Shown here: in pieces, positions 1 to 9,700 of the stretch | Layout of the letters: the number at the start of each line of letters is the position of its first letter | Position numbering within the stretch: the first letter of the stretch is position 1 | Source: Euglena gracilis | Lineage: Eukaryota > Euglenida > Euglenophyceae > Euglenales | Length of the DNA stretch: 64,000 bases | Reading direction: 5' to 3' | Assembly: GCA_039621445.1 (NCBI GenBank) | Contig: CP154954.1 | Span: forward strand, 61,315,858 to 61,379,857 | Translations under genes and position numbers: made by a program | Notes under the pieces: model-generated | Seen by the model: only the letters and a program-made list of their open reading frames with translations | What the model was told of the DNA's origin: nothing | Database searches by the model: none

Positions 1-670
1 ACCACATTTTTTTCACAGAAAAATCTCAAAGATTTCAGGGTTAAATTTGGTACTTTTAGGAGGGGGGTGGAAAACAATGCAGGCCAAAAAAGTGGACCAA
101 ATTTTACTGACATTTTTTTCTGTCAAATTTTTTGGATTTTCAATGGCATCTTTTGGCTTCAAAAAGTCTCAAAATTAAAATTTTGAGAATTTTCTGGAAG
201 GTGTGAAAAATGGGGTTTGAGGGAGTTTTAATTGTGAAATGGCCATTTTTTGAGTAAAAAGTTCTAAAATCGTTTTTTTGGTCGTCAAAAAGTGACGTTT
301 TTGAGTTTTTCCGGACGTTTTTTCTGTTGTGTTTTTTTTAAAAACATGTCTTTTTTTAAAAAAAAGTTTACACAAAAAAACTTGTTCTTTTTTGAAACAG
401 AAAGTACGTGTTTTTTTATTATAAAAAACGTGACTTTTTTAAAAAGAAACATGCTTTTTCTGTTTCAAAAAGAAACAAGCAGTCAACCTTGACAAACATC
501 CATGGTCAAGCCCCAAATATCCTCATTTTAGGCCATTTCAGGCTATTTTAGGCCGCCATTTAAGCCCATTTTTTGGCCATTTTAGCCATGGGTGCCTGCA
601 TATGGTCCCAAAATGGGTTAAAAAAAAACACCCGGCGCCGGAAAAATTTTTTTTGCGGTCCTTTACTTAA
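1..670. repeat. AT-rich low-complexity DNA, no gene
   Basis: T- and A-homopolymer-rich sequence with no credible exon. Positions about 100-235 are a diverged copy of a dispersed T-rich repeat seen again at 2885-3020 and 9155-9275 (shared AATTTTACTGA and GTGTGAAAAAATGGGG cores). If the missing last aldolase exon lies off the left edge, this is intron DNA. Confidence 0.5.
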
Positions 671-675
671 AAAAA

Positions 676-871
676 ATCCCGTCCCTTATGAACCGCCCTG
701 CCAGGGCCCCGAGCGAGAAATTGGTGATGGACTTTTTGGTGGTCGCTAGCGACTAGTCGCTGGCGACCATTGGTGATAGGGTCGCTAGCGACTAGTCTCT
801 AGCGACCACCAAAAAGTCCATCACCAATTCTCGCTCGGGGCCCTGGCAGGGCGGTTCATAAGGGACGGGAT
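676..871. repeat. Foldback (palindromic) element, 196 bp
   Basis: A near-perfect inverted repeat centred near 773. Both arms contain CCCGTCCCTTATGAACCGCC, a GGGCCCCGAGCGAGAA block, TTGGTGATGGACTTTTTGG and GGTCGCTAGCGACTAG. No open frame. The arm sequence recurs at the outer edges of the larger foldback elements at 905-2562 and 18176-20362, so this is one repeat family. The transposition mechanism is unknown and no clear target duplication was seen. Confidence 0.75.
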
Positions 872-904
872 TTTTTTGTGGTCGCTAGCGACTAGTCGCT
901 AGCG

Positions 905-2562
905 ACCACCAATTTTAAGTCCACCCCCCCTCTAACAAAGTTATTGAGCCCCCCCACAAAAAATTCATTCAAATATGAAGGAAAATGACTCGAAACCCAC
1001 CCAAATGCCTTCAGAAACCCCCATTCGGGGGTCCATCTGCAAAAAATTTTGGGTAATATCTTCTTTTTGCGCCAGTTCTGTGAAAGTTGTCTTTGTCCAG
1101 GAGATAAGGAGCACGATTCGGCCTTCCTTGCCTTGCACACACAAGGGGATTTTGTTATTGGAGGGTGGGGGGGGGTGCGGGGGCGGGGGGTCAGCCCCCC
1201 CCCCCCTAGACGACCAAGGGCGCCTTAGGACTGTTTTGTTTACAGTGCGCGTGGCATTACATGCGCGCCTGGCCCTTGGGTCGGTTACCCCCCGGAGGGG
1301 ATTTTGTTATTGGAGGGCGGGGGGGGGGGGGGGGGGGGCTGCAGCCCCCCCCCCCCCCCCGCTAGACGACCAAGGGCGCCTTACCCCCCCCCCTAGTCGT
1401 ATGACCGGGTTCCTGCAACCTGTGACCGGGGGGGTGGTCATGACACCCCCATAACCTGCAACCTGTGACCGGGGGGTGGTCATAGATGAGGGGGCGGTCG
1501 TAGAAGTGTGTGAAAACTGTCCCAAAATGGCAGATTTACCCCCCCAAAACGTCCCATTTTTCAAAAATCCTGCTTCGCGCCGGCAGGGGGGTTTATTTTG
1601 GGGGGGGTCCATTTCATGGATTTTTGCTCGGACCGGCCAGGGGGGGGGGGGCTTAATTTGGGGGGGTAAATTTTTTGCAAACTTCAACCTGGTGCCGGGG
1701 GGGGGGGCGTGGTCATAACCCCCCCATTACCTGCAACCTGTGACCGGGGGGTGGTCATAAATGAGGGGTGGTCGTACGACTAGGGGGGGGGGGGTAGGAC
1801 TGTTTTTGTTTACGGTGCGCGTAAACAAAGGGGGGGGGCCCTGGGTCGGTTACCCCCCGGAGGGGATTTTGTTATTGGAGGGGGGGGGGGGGGGGCGGGG
1901 GGGGGGGGACAGCCCCCCCCCCCCCGCTAGACGTTTACGGTGCGCGTGGCATTACATGCGCGCCTGGCCCTTGGGTCGGTTACCCCCCGGAGGGGATTTT
2001 GTTATTGGAGGGCGGGGGGGTGCGGGGGGGGGGGGGGGGGGGGGGGGGCAGCCCCCCCCCCCCCCCCGCTAGACGACCAAGGGCGCCGAAGGCGCCTTAG
2101 GACTGTTTCGTTTACGGTGCGCGCCTGGCTTTTGTTTACAGTGTGCGTGGGCCGACTAAGTTCGCATATCGGGGTTCCTTCGGGAGCACAATTTGGCCCT
2201 CCTACTGCAGCCTTCTCCGGGGGGGTCACCCCCCCCCCCGCACCCCCACCCGTCCAACTGAACTCCTGGACAAAGACAACTTTCACAGAACTGGCGCAAA
2301 AAGAACATATTACCCAATTTTTTTTGCAAATGGACCCCCGAATGGGGGTTTCTGAAGGCATTTGGGTGGGTTTCGAGTCGTTTTCCTTCATATTTCAATG
2401 AAAAAAATTTGGAGGGGGGGCTTAAAAAAAATTTTAGAGGGGGGGGTGGACTTATTGGTGGAAAATTGGTGGTCGGGCCGACTAGTGGGCCCGACCACCA
2501 ATGGTCGCTAGGCCATCACCAACAGTCGCTAGCGACCACCAAAAAATCCATCACCAATTTCC
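905..2562. repeat. Large foldback element with G/C-run tandem core
   Basis: Arms at about 905-1101 and 2264-2460 are near-identical inverted copies (both contain TGAAGGAAAATGACTCGAAA and AAAGTTGTCTTTGTCCAGGA), flanked on the right by a GGTCGCTAGCGACC-type end to 2562. The core holds copies of a unit with GATTTTGTTATTGGAGGG, long poly-G/poly-C runs, CTAGACGACCAAGGGCGCC and CGGTGCGCGTGGCATTACAT. The same core unit fills the element at 18176-20362. The long proline/glycine frames here are homopolymer artefacts. Confidence 0.7.
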
Positions 2563-2759
2563 CGTAACACCCCATAACCGGCAACCTGCGACCGGGGGGT
2601 GGTCGTAAATGAGGGGGCGGTTGAAGTTAAGGTGGTGTTGAAGTTTTCGCAACCCGCAACCTGTGACCCCATGACCTGCAACCTGTGACCGGGGGTGTCG
2701 TAATAGGGTTGTCTTACGACAAGGGGGGGGGGGGCAGGAGGGGGTAAAAAAAAATTTAA

Positions 2760-2765
2760 AAAAAT

Positions 2766-2846
<81 letters not shown>

Positions 2847-2880
2847 AAAAAAAAAAAATAAAAAAAAAAAAAAAAAAGTG
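2760..2880. repeat. Poly-A tract
   Basis: About 115 bases that are almost pure A with a few C, G and T interruptions. It may be the A tail of an old retroposed copy, but nothing recognisable lies immediately upstream. Confidence 0.85.
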
Positions 2881-2884
2881 GACC

Positions 2885-3020
2885 AGATTTTGGCACAGTC
2901 AATTTTTACTGACATTTTTTTCTTTGAAGTTTTTTGACTTTCAATGCTTCAAAAACCTCTCAAAATCAAAATTTCAGAAAATGTGGAAATTTTGGAAAGT
3001 GTGAAAAAATGGGGGTTTTT
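2885..3020. repeat. Dispersed T-rich repeat
   Basis: Shares AATTTTTACTGACATTTTTT, CAAAATCAAAATTTC and GTGTGAAAAAATGGGG with 100-235 and 9155-9275. Unknown element; three diverged copies in the window. Confidence 0.55.
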
Positions 3021-3056
3021 GGGGGGGGTTCCCATACCTGCCCCCCCCCCCTGGAA

Positions 3057-3311
3057 ACTGTCACCTGACAGGTTGGCCAGTACCGGGGACCCTGACAACT
3101 TCCTATGCTGACAGGTTGGCCGGTACCAGGGACCCTGACAGTTTCCCGGGTAGGGCATTTCAAGGGAAAATCAATGAAAAACGACCCTAACAGGTTGGCC
3201 GGACCGGGGACCCTGACAGTTTCCCGGGCGGGACCCTGACAGGTTCTCGGGCATGACAGTTTCCCGGGCGGGACCCTGACAGGTTCTCGGGCATGACAGT
3301 TTCCCGGGGGG
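3057..3311. repeat. Minisatellite, ~40-bp units
   Basis: Imperfect tandem units built from GACAGTTTCCCGGG, CGGGACCCTGACAGG and TTCTCGGGCAT. The last two units (3222-3311) are almost identical; the earlier ones are diverged and separated by a short unrelated stretch. Confidence 0.8.
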
Positions 3312-3600
3312 GGGGGGGTAGGTATGAGTCCCAAAATGAGTCAAAAAAACATCCGGCGCCTTGGGCGCCGGAAAAAAATTTTCGGGTCCAAAAATTGGTG
3401 CGCCCAGAAATAAGGGAAGAGGTGGTGGGGGGGGTCCACCCCCCACCCACCACCCTGGCTGTTTGGCCGATTCCCGTTCTGCCCTGGGGGTCGCACGCAC
3501 CCCTTAACATGCGGGGGGGGGGGTTCCATCCTGACCAGGACTCTATTTAACAAACAAGTGTCTTGTGTTATGCGGAATGCTCATAGGAGATGGTTCAGCC

Positions 3601-4336
3601 CAGGGCTCGACAAAAGGACAGGTGGGGGGGGGGAGGGTGGTCCGGACCCCCCCTGCGGGCCAGGAGGGGGGGGGGGGGGGGGGGGACACCCCCCACCTAA
3701 ACAGTGGCGCTGTCCGGGTCTTACAATTTTTTACCAAACCCAGGGGGGGTCACTCCACTTTTTTGAAAACCAGTCAGTCACTCATTTTCGGAAAACCAGC
3801 CAGACACCCCCTAGGGGGTCGGCCACTCAGAAAAACGGCCACTTCCCAGTCACTTTAGGCCACTTCCCAGTCATTTTAGGCCAAAAAAATTTTCCGGTGC
3901 CGGGGTCACTCAAGCCACTTTTGCCCACTCCTGGCCGACCTGGGGGGGAGGGGGTTCGGGCCAAAAACCAGACAGTCACTCTGAAAAAACCAGTCACCCC
4001 GCCCCAGGGGGTCGGCCAGTGCTTAAAAATTTGACTGGTGACCGCTTTTCGGCCGGCGCAAAGCGCCGGGGCGGAAATTTTTGACCCCCCCAAAACGACC
4101 AAAAGTTCCATTTTGGGCACTTTTTGGGCAAAAATTTGCCAAAAATGCAAAAAATTTTCGACGCAAAGCGCCGGAGGAAAAAATTGACCCTTTTTGGGGG
4201 TGGGTCCCGGGTACCAGGGTCGGTCCGCCCCCTGGCAGGTTGGGGGGGGGGGTGGTCCGGACCCCTCCTGTGCGGGCCAGGAGGGGGGGGACACCCCCCA
4301 CCTAAACCCCGTACGCCCTCCTTATATCAAACCCTG
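3601..4336. mobile_element. hAT-like short inverted-repeat element
   Basis: Begins CAGGGCTCGAC and ends ATATCAAACCCTG, flanked by GTTCAGCC (3593-3600) and GGTCAGCC (4337-4344), a 7/8 match. An 8-bp duplication with CAGGG termini is typical of the hAT superfamily. There is no transposase; the interior is G/C runs plus an AAAAATTTGCCAAAA...GCGCCGGAGG block shared with the elements at 5719 and 6730. Non-autonomous. The terminal design is the same as the ends of the aldolase introns. Confidence 0.65.
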
Positions 4337-4392
4337 GGTCAGCCTTGTGTCCGGCCCGGGGGAAACCTGTGGGGAACTTTCCTTGCCAGTAC

Positions 4393-4575
4393 CTCCCCCC
4401 CCCCTTGTCGTTGACACGCCAATGTTCCAGGAGAGTGCCGTTGACACGGGGGGTGTGTCAACGACACGCCATGTCAATGTCACTGTGATTCAATTGATAG
4501 TGTTCCAGAAAAGTGTCGTTGACACGGGGGGGGGTGTCAACGACACGCCGTGTCAACGACAAGGGGGGGGGGAGG
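4393..4575. repeat. Inverted-repeat unit, copy 1
   Basis: CCTTGTCGTTGACACG near one end and CGTGTCAACGACAAGG at the other, with internal TTCCAGAAAAGTGTCGTTG. A second copy lies at 5409-5588 and matches almost base for base. Flanked by poly-C on the left and poly-G on the right, so the whole unit folds back. No coding capacity. Confidence 0.75.
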
Positions 4576-4778
4576 TAGTACTACACCCGTCAAAAAAGGT
4601 CTCCACACATTTTTCCATCAAAGGTGCTCCGCACAAAACCAGCTAAAATTTTGGAAAGTGTGGATTTTGATTTTGGTCAGAAAACAAACAGCCCAGAAAT
4701 GCTTGAACTCTGTGAAGTTGGGCTCTGGAACTTGCTGCGGTGGATATAAATATATGGACATAAAGATGGACATTTAAC

Positions 4779-5004
4779 CAGGCTTCTTTTTAAGACCCCC
4801 GGGGGGGGGGAGGGGGGTCCAGGGTGGCGCGGGACCCCACCGGGGGGGGGGGGGCGGGGAGCCTCCAAAATCGGGCCCGTTAAAGGCAATTTTCAAAATT
4901 TTCGGCGCCGAAAAGGTATACCCGGCGCCTCTGGTGCGGGACCCCCCCCCGCCCCGGTCCGGCCCAGACCCACCCACCCCCCTCCCCCGAGGGGGGGGTG
5001 GTTG
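4779..5004. mobile_element. hAT-like short element with one visible terminal repeat
   Basis: Starts CAGGCTTCTTTTTAAGACCC, the same terminus as the element at 21860. It is flanked by a perfect 8-bp duplication CATTTAAC (4771-4778 and 5005-5012). The expected right terminus GAAGCCTG is absent; the element ends GGGTGGTTG instead. Interior is G/C runs. Non-coding. Confidence 0.6.
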
Positions 5005-5139
5005 CATTTAACAAAAAACATTTGCATCAAAATTTGCCATCTCGACACCCACTCGAGGCCCAGGAAAAGCTATTTTGCGATCTTTGGCGCAAGCTCCAAA
5101 AAAAAGTCCCTTTTTGTTTGGAAAACACACATTTTTACC

Positions 5140-5385
5140 CCCCCCCCTAGTCGCACGACCGGGTTCCTGCAACCTGTGACGGGGGGGGTGGTCATAACAC
5201 CCCCATAACCTGCAACCTGTGACTGGGGGGTGGTCGTAAATGCGGGGTCGGTCGGTCATAGGTGAAATGGTGTTAAAATTTTTGTAACCCGCAACCTGTG
5301 ACTGGGGGGGGGGTCATAACACCCCATGACCTGCAACCTGTGACCGGGGGGTGGTCGTAAATGAGGGGTGGTCGTACGACTAGGG
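5140..5385. repeat. Dispersed CCTGCAACCTGTGACCGG repeats
   Basis: Several copies of CCTGCAACCTGTGACCGG followed by GGGTGGTCATAA or GGGTGGTCGTAAATG. Further copies at about 1395-1492, 1722-1776 and 2572-2700. They are often followed by TACGACTAGGGGGG. No gene. Confidence 0.7.
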
Positions 5386-5408
5386 GGGGGGGTAGATGTA
5401 TTCTACCT

Positions 5409-5588
5409 ACCTCCCCCCCCCCTTGTCGTTGACACGCCAATGTTCCAGGAGAGTGCCGTTGACACGGGGGGTGTGCCAACGACACGCCATGTCAATGTCA
5501 CTGTGATTCAATAGGTAGTGTTCCAGAAAAGTGTCGTTGACACGGGGGGTGTCTCAACGACACGCCGTGTCAACGACAAGGGGGGGGG
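5409..5588. repeat. Inverted-repeat unit, copy 2
   Basis: Second copy of the CCTTGTCGTTGACACG...CGTGTCAACGACAAGG unit at 4393-4575, with only a handful of visible differences. Confidence 0.75.
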
Positions 5589-5718
5589 TACAAAAAAAAT
5601 GCGGAGGGTCAACTTCAGGGGTCAAAATTGGGCCCAACAGCCGCAGGGGTCAAAAACCGGGGGGGGGTACAAAAAATGCATATTGATACGTGAGAAATGC
5701 AACTCCCTGGGTGCACTG

Positions 5719-6359
5719 CAGGCTTCTTTTTTAAGTCAGAAGACCCCCGGGGGGGAGGGGGGGTGGGATGGGGGGGCTGCGCCAGAGGCGCCGGGTGTGC
5801 CTTTTCGGCGCGAAGCGCCGAGAATTTTTGAAAATTGCCTTCAACGGGCCCAAATTTGGGGGCCCGGGGGGGGGGTTTGATATAAGGACAGGTGGGGGGG
5901 GTGTCCAGACCCCCCTCCCTGCGGGCCAGGAGGGGGGGTACACCCCCAACCTAAACAATGGCGCGGTCAGGGTGACCGAATTTCAGCCCGGCGCGAAGCG
6001 CCGGGGCGAAAATTTTTGACCCCCCCCCCAAAGGGCCATTTTGGGCACTTTTTGGGCAAAAATTTGCCAAAATGCAAAAAATTTTCGGAGCAAAGCGCCG
6101 GAGGAAAAAATTGACCCTTTTGGGGAGGTCCCGGGTACCCCCCCCCCCAGGGTCGGTCCGGACCCCCCTGGCAGGTGGGGGGGGGGTGGTCCGGACCCCC
6201 CCCTGCGGGCCGGGGGGGGGGGGGGGGGGGGGGACACCCCCACCTAAACCATGCAGGCCCTCCTTATATCAAACCCTGGGGGGGGGGGGTCCCGCACCAC
6301 CCTGGGAGGGGGGGGGAACCGCACCTCGCCCCCCCCCCGGGGTTCTTAAAAAGAAGCCT
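5719..6359. mobile_element. Nested hAT-like element
   Basis: Left end CAGGCTTCTTTTTTAAG, right end CTTAAAAAGAAGCCT, flanked by TGCACTG on both sides (5712-5718 and 6360-6366), one base short of the usual 8. A second pair of inverted ends (GTTTGATATAAGG near 5875 and CCTTATATCAAACCCTG at 6262-6278) lies inside, so one element sits within another. Non-coding G/C-run interior. Confidence 0.5.
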
Positions 6360-6557
6360 TGCACTGCACACGGGTGTTAAATGAATCACGGTCTGGTAGT
6401 TGAACAATTTGTGCCCAAAAGAAATTGGAAAACAAAATGCGCAAAGAAATGCAAAAAGAAATGTAACAAATCGCATTTTCTTCACAATGCACAAAAATAC
6501 AAACTTTCAAGGTCTTGGATTAAGCAACTGCTGAGAATGACAAGTAGTGGCTTGGCT

Positions 6558-6712
6558 CCCAATCTGTCCCTGCAAATAATCGTGTTTCTTTGCCTCAAAC
6601 TGGCGCAATCCATCCCAGTATGCCCACTGCATGTCAGTATCAAGGTTCATCTTGACCACCCCATTCCGCACTGCTTCATGAATCTCTGCATCTGTCGAGC
6701 CTGAACCACCAT
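6558..6712 (-). CDS. FBA: Aldolase exon 5
   Basis: Encodes residues 269-319, beginning GGSGSTDAEIHEAV and including NLDTDMQWAYWDG and DYLQGQIG. The right edge is fixed by joining C of exon 4 to AT here, giving the catalytic His268. The left edge is placed after ATTGGG because the following bases AGC-CAAGC fit the nonconventional 5' pattern (CAA at +4). The matching 3' end (GTAGT.GCTTG or GTAGT.GCCTG on the minus strand) was not found in 1-6557. Confidence 0.88.
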
Positions 6713-9700
6713 ACAATCAGGCACCAACCCAGGGTTCGATATAAGGACAGGTGGGGGGGTGGTCCGGACCCCCCCCCTACGGGCCAGGAGGGGGGGGGGT
6801 GGGGGGGACACAACAGGTGCGCGGTCTGGGTTACCGAATTTTTGACCCCCAAAACGACCAAAAGTGCCATTTTTGGGCACTTTTTGGGCAAAAATGTGCC
6901 AAAAATGCAAAAAGAATTTCGGCGCAAAGCGCCGGAGGAAAAAATTTGACCCTTTTGGGGGGGGGTCCCGGAGACCCCCCCCCCCCCCGGGGTGGGGCTG
7001 GACCCCCCGGGGAGGGGGGGGGGGGGGGGCGGGCCCCCCCCCTGGGGGCCAGGGGGGGGGGGGGGGTGGGGGGACATCCCCCCACCTAAACCATGTACGC
7101 CCTCCTTATATCAAACCCTGCACCAACCTACAGTCTTGTCGCCAAGAGCATAAATAAACAGCCAAAATTTCTGCCCCCCAAAAATTACAGCTAACGGCGC
7201 GAGAATTGGCCCGAGCTGGCAGGATATTTGGCCCTCCCCCTTATCATTTTGGCCCATGGGCTTAAATGATTTGGCCCGAGGCGGCAAATATTTTGGCCCC
7301 AGGTTGGCAATATATTTGGCCCCTGCAGCCCTAAAATTTGGCCCCATCCTGTATGGAGATAGACAGTGTGCACCTGCTTACAGTGGACTGAATCGTTTGG
7401 CACATCAGTTACCTGGTTGGACTTTCCCATCATGAAAGAAGATGCAACTGCACTCATTCCTTTCAATGTGCAACTTCTGAAGCAATTTGTGATGAACAAT
7501 TGAGAAAAAGAACGACCCTCTGGAATTTCCCTAAGAGCCCTTTGACAAACACTGCTTGCAAAGTAATGAGATGGCGCCAAAAAATCCCCCTTTTACGTGA
7601 GCATTTGTTAAAAAAAAAAACAGGTGAAGGACGTTGGTTACATCCACTTTCATCGATAAAAATGAGGTCTGCATTTTCCAAATTGCGCAAACCTTCCACA
7701 AATTCTTTCCGAATTCTCTTCGTTTGGATAGTGTTGCGGGCATGAGGCTCCTTTGACGCTTTTTACGTCCAACCCATTCTTTTCAATGAACGTCGGACAG
7801 TGTCTACACTGACACGGACATGAAACTCACGCCGCAGTCTGTTGCAGACACCTTCAATTGTCAGAAACCGTGTATTGGGGCTCTGGCTTCACGCCCGAAC
7901 CGGCGTCCAGAACGCCGGTTCGGGCGGGAAGACGGCGTCCAGGGGACCCAAAATAAAAAGTGCCAAAAAGTGTCCAAAATGGTTTTTAGACGTGTGGCAA
8001 TCATATCTGAGCAGTTTTTGGGGGGTATTTGGCCAGAAATTGGGGTATTTTGTGCAAAGTTTTCCATTTGGTCAAATATGCGGAATTTACTGAAATAGAA
8101 TACCATGCAGCACGGCTGAAATCTAAGGCCATCTGCTGAAAAAAATAGCTTACATTAGAATGAATTTATGTTAAATATTGGGGCCAGAATATTTTATGTG
8201 GGGCCAAAACTTTTAATTCCGAGGGCCAAAATTCTAAGGCCGGGGGCCAAAATTCTAAGGGCGGGGGCCAAATATATTGCCGAGCTGGGGCCAAAATTTT
8301 TATTTTGGGGGCCAAAATTTTAGGTCCCTGGGCCAAAATTGCCGCCAGTTAGCTGTAAAAAATATCAGCGCCCCAAGCACCAAAAATTTATTGGGAAATG
8401 CCTCAGACGGCCCGATTTTGGGCCCTTCCACCAGGAGGGGGTTGGGGGGGGGGTTGACCCCGCACCCATGGGGTTGCGGGGATTCCCAGCCCTGCCTGGG
8501 GGGCTCCCCTTTGGGTTAAGCAAACCTGGTTTTTTGGGGGTTTGAAAAAAGCCCCAGAATCGCAGTTTCGCAAACTTTTCTCGGTTGAAAATCGGCCAAA
8601 AACATCCACCAAATTGTTTTATCTTCTCCGGTGCAAAGGTCCAAAGAAAAATGTCTGGTCTCAGGGGGGTCCCAGACCCCCCTGAAGAGAATGGGGGTGA
8701 TCTGGACCATACAATTTTTACTGACCCGGGGGGGGGGGGCAGGGCAGAACGGGAAGGCCTGGGGGCACCCGAGAGGTCGGGGGGGGGGGGGGGGGGGGGG
8801 GTGGTCGATTTTGGGAGGGTTTGATGCAGAAAAAAGCCATTGAAAATCAAAAAAAAATCCAAGAGAAAAAGTCTCAGTAAAATTGGACTGTGCCAAAAGT
8901 TTGTCCATTTTTTTGAGCTTCGTTTTTTTATCCCCCTCCTAAAAACTACCAATTTTTAACCGGAAAATTTTGAGATTTTTTTGTGAAAAAAAATTGGTTT
9001 TCCATCAAAAAGTCATGTAATTTGGGTTCTGTTTAAAAAAAAACTTCAGAAAATTCCCTCGGCCAACATCCCCGTTTGCCGAAATTGGTGAAAATGCTGT
9101 GGTGGGGGGGGGTCGACCAAAAAACCAAAAAAAATGCACAAAATTTTGGCACAATCCAATTTTACTGAGACTTTTTCTCTTAGAAAAAGTCTTTTTTTGA
9201 TTTGCATCAGAAACCTCCCGAAATCAAAATTTCGAGAAAACGTTGATATTTTTAGAAGGTGTGAAAAAATGGGGTTTTGGGGGGGACCAAAAAAACAACC
9301 GGCGCCTTCGGGTCTGGGAAAAAAATTTGGGGTCCAAAAATTGGTGCCACCAGAACAATGGGAAGAGGTGAGGGGGGGGGGGTGGTCGGCCCCCCCACCC
9401 ACCACCCTGGCCGCAAGGCCGTTTCCCGTTCTGGCCTGGGGGGGGAGGGGGGGTCACTCCACTTTTGAAAAACCAGTCAGTCACCATTGGGAAACCAGTC
9501 AGTCACCATTGGGAAACCAGTCGGTCACCACCCCCCCCCCCGGGGGGTCCACACCCCCATCCCAACACAGATTCCCCCCTGGGGGGATCCAGCCTCCGGC
9601 TGGCAAAAAGGCTGCTGGCTGGCTGGACCCCCCCGGGGGATAGGGGGGGGTCCGGGACTGGAGGGGGCTGGGCTGGGCTGGGCTGGGCTGGGCTGGGCTG

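Noticed and set aside
1100-2400. Long proline- and glycine-rich open frames on both strands (also 3000-7100, 18400-20080)
   Set aside because: They come from poly-G/poly-C runs and repeat units; no frame preference, no start context and no homology.
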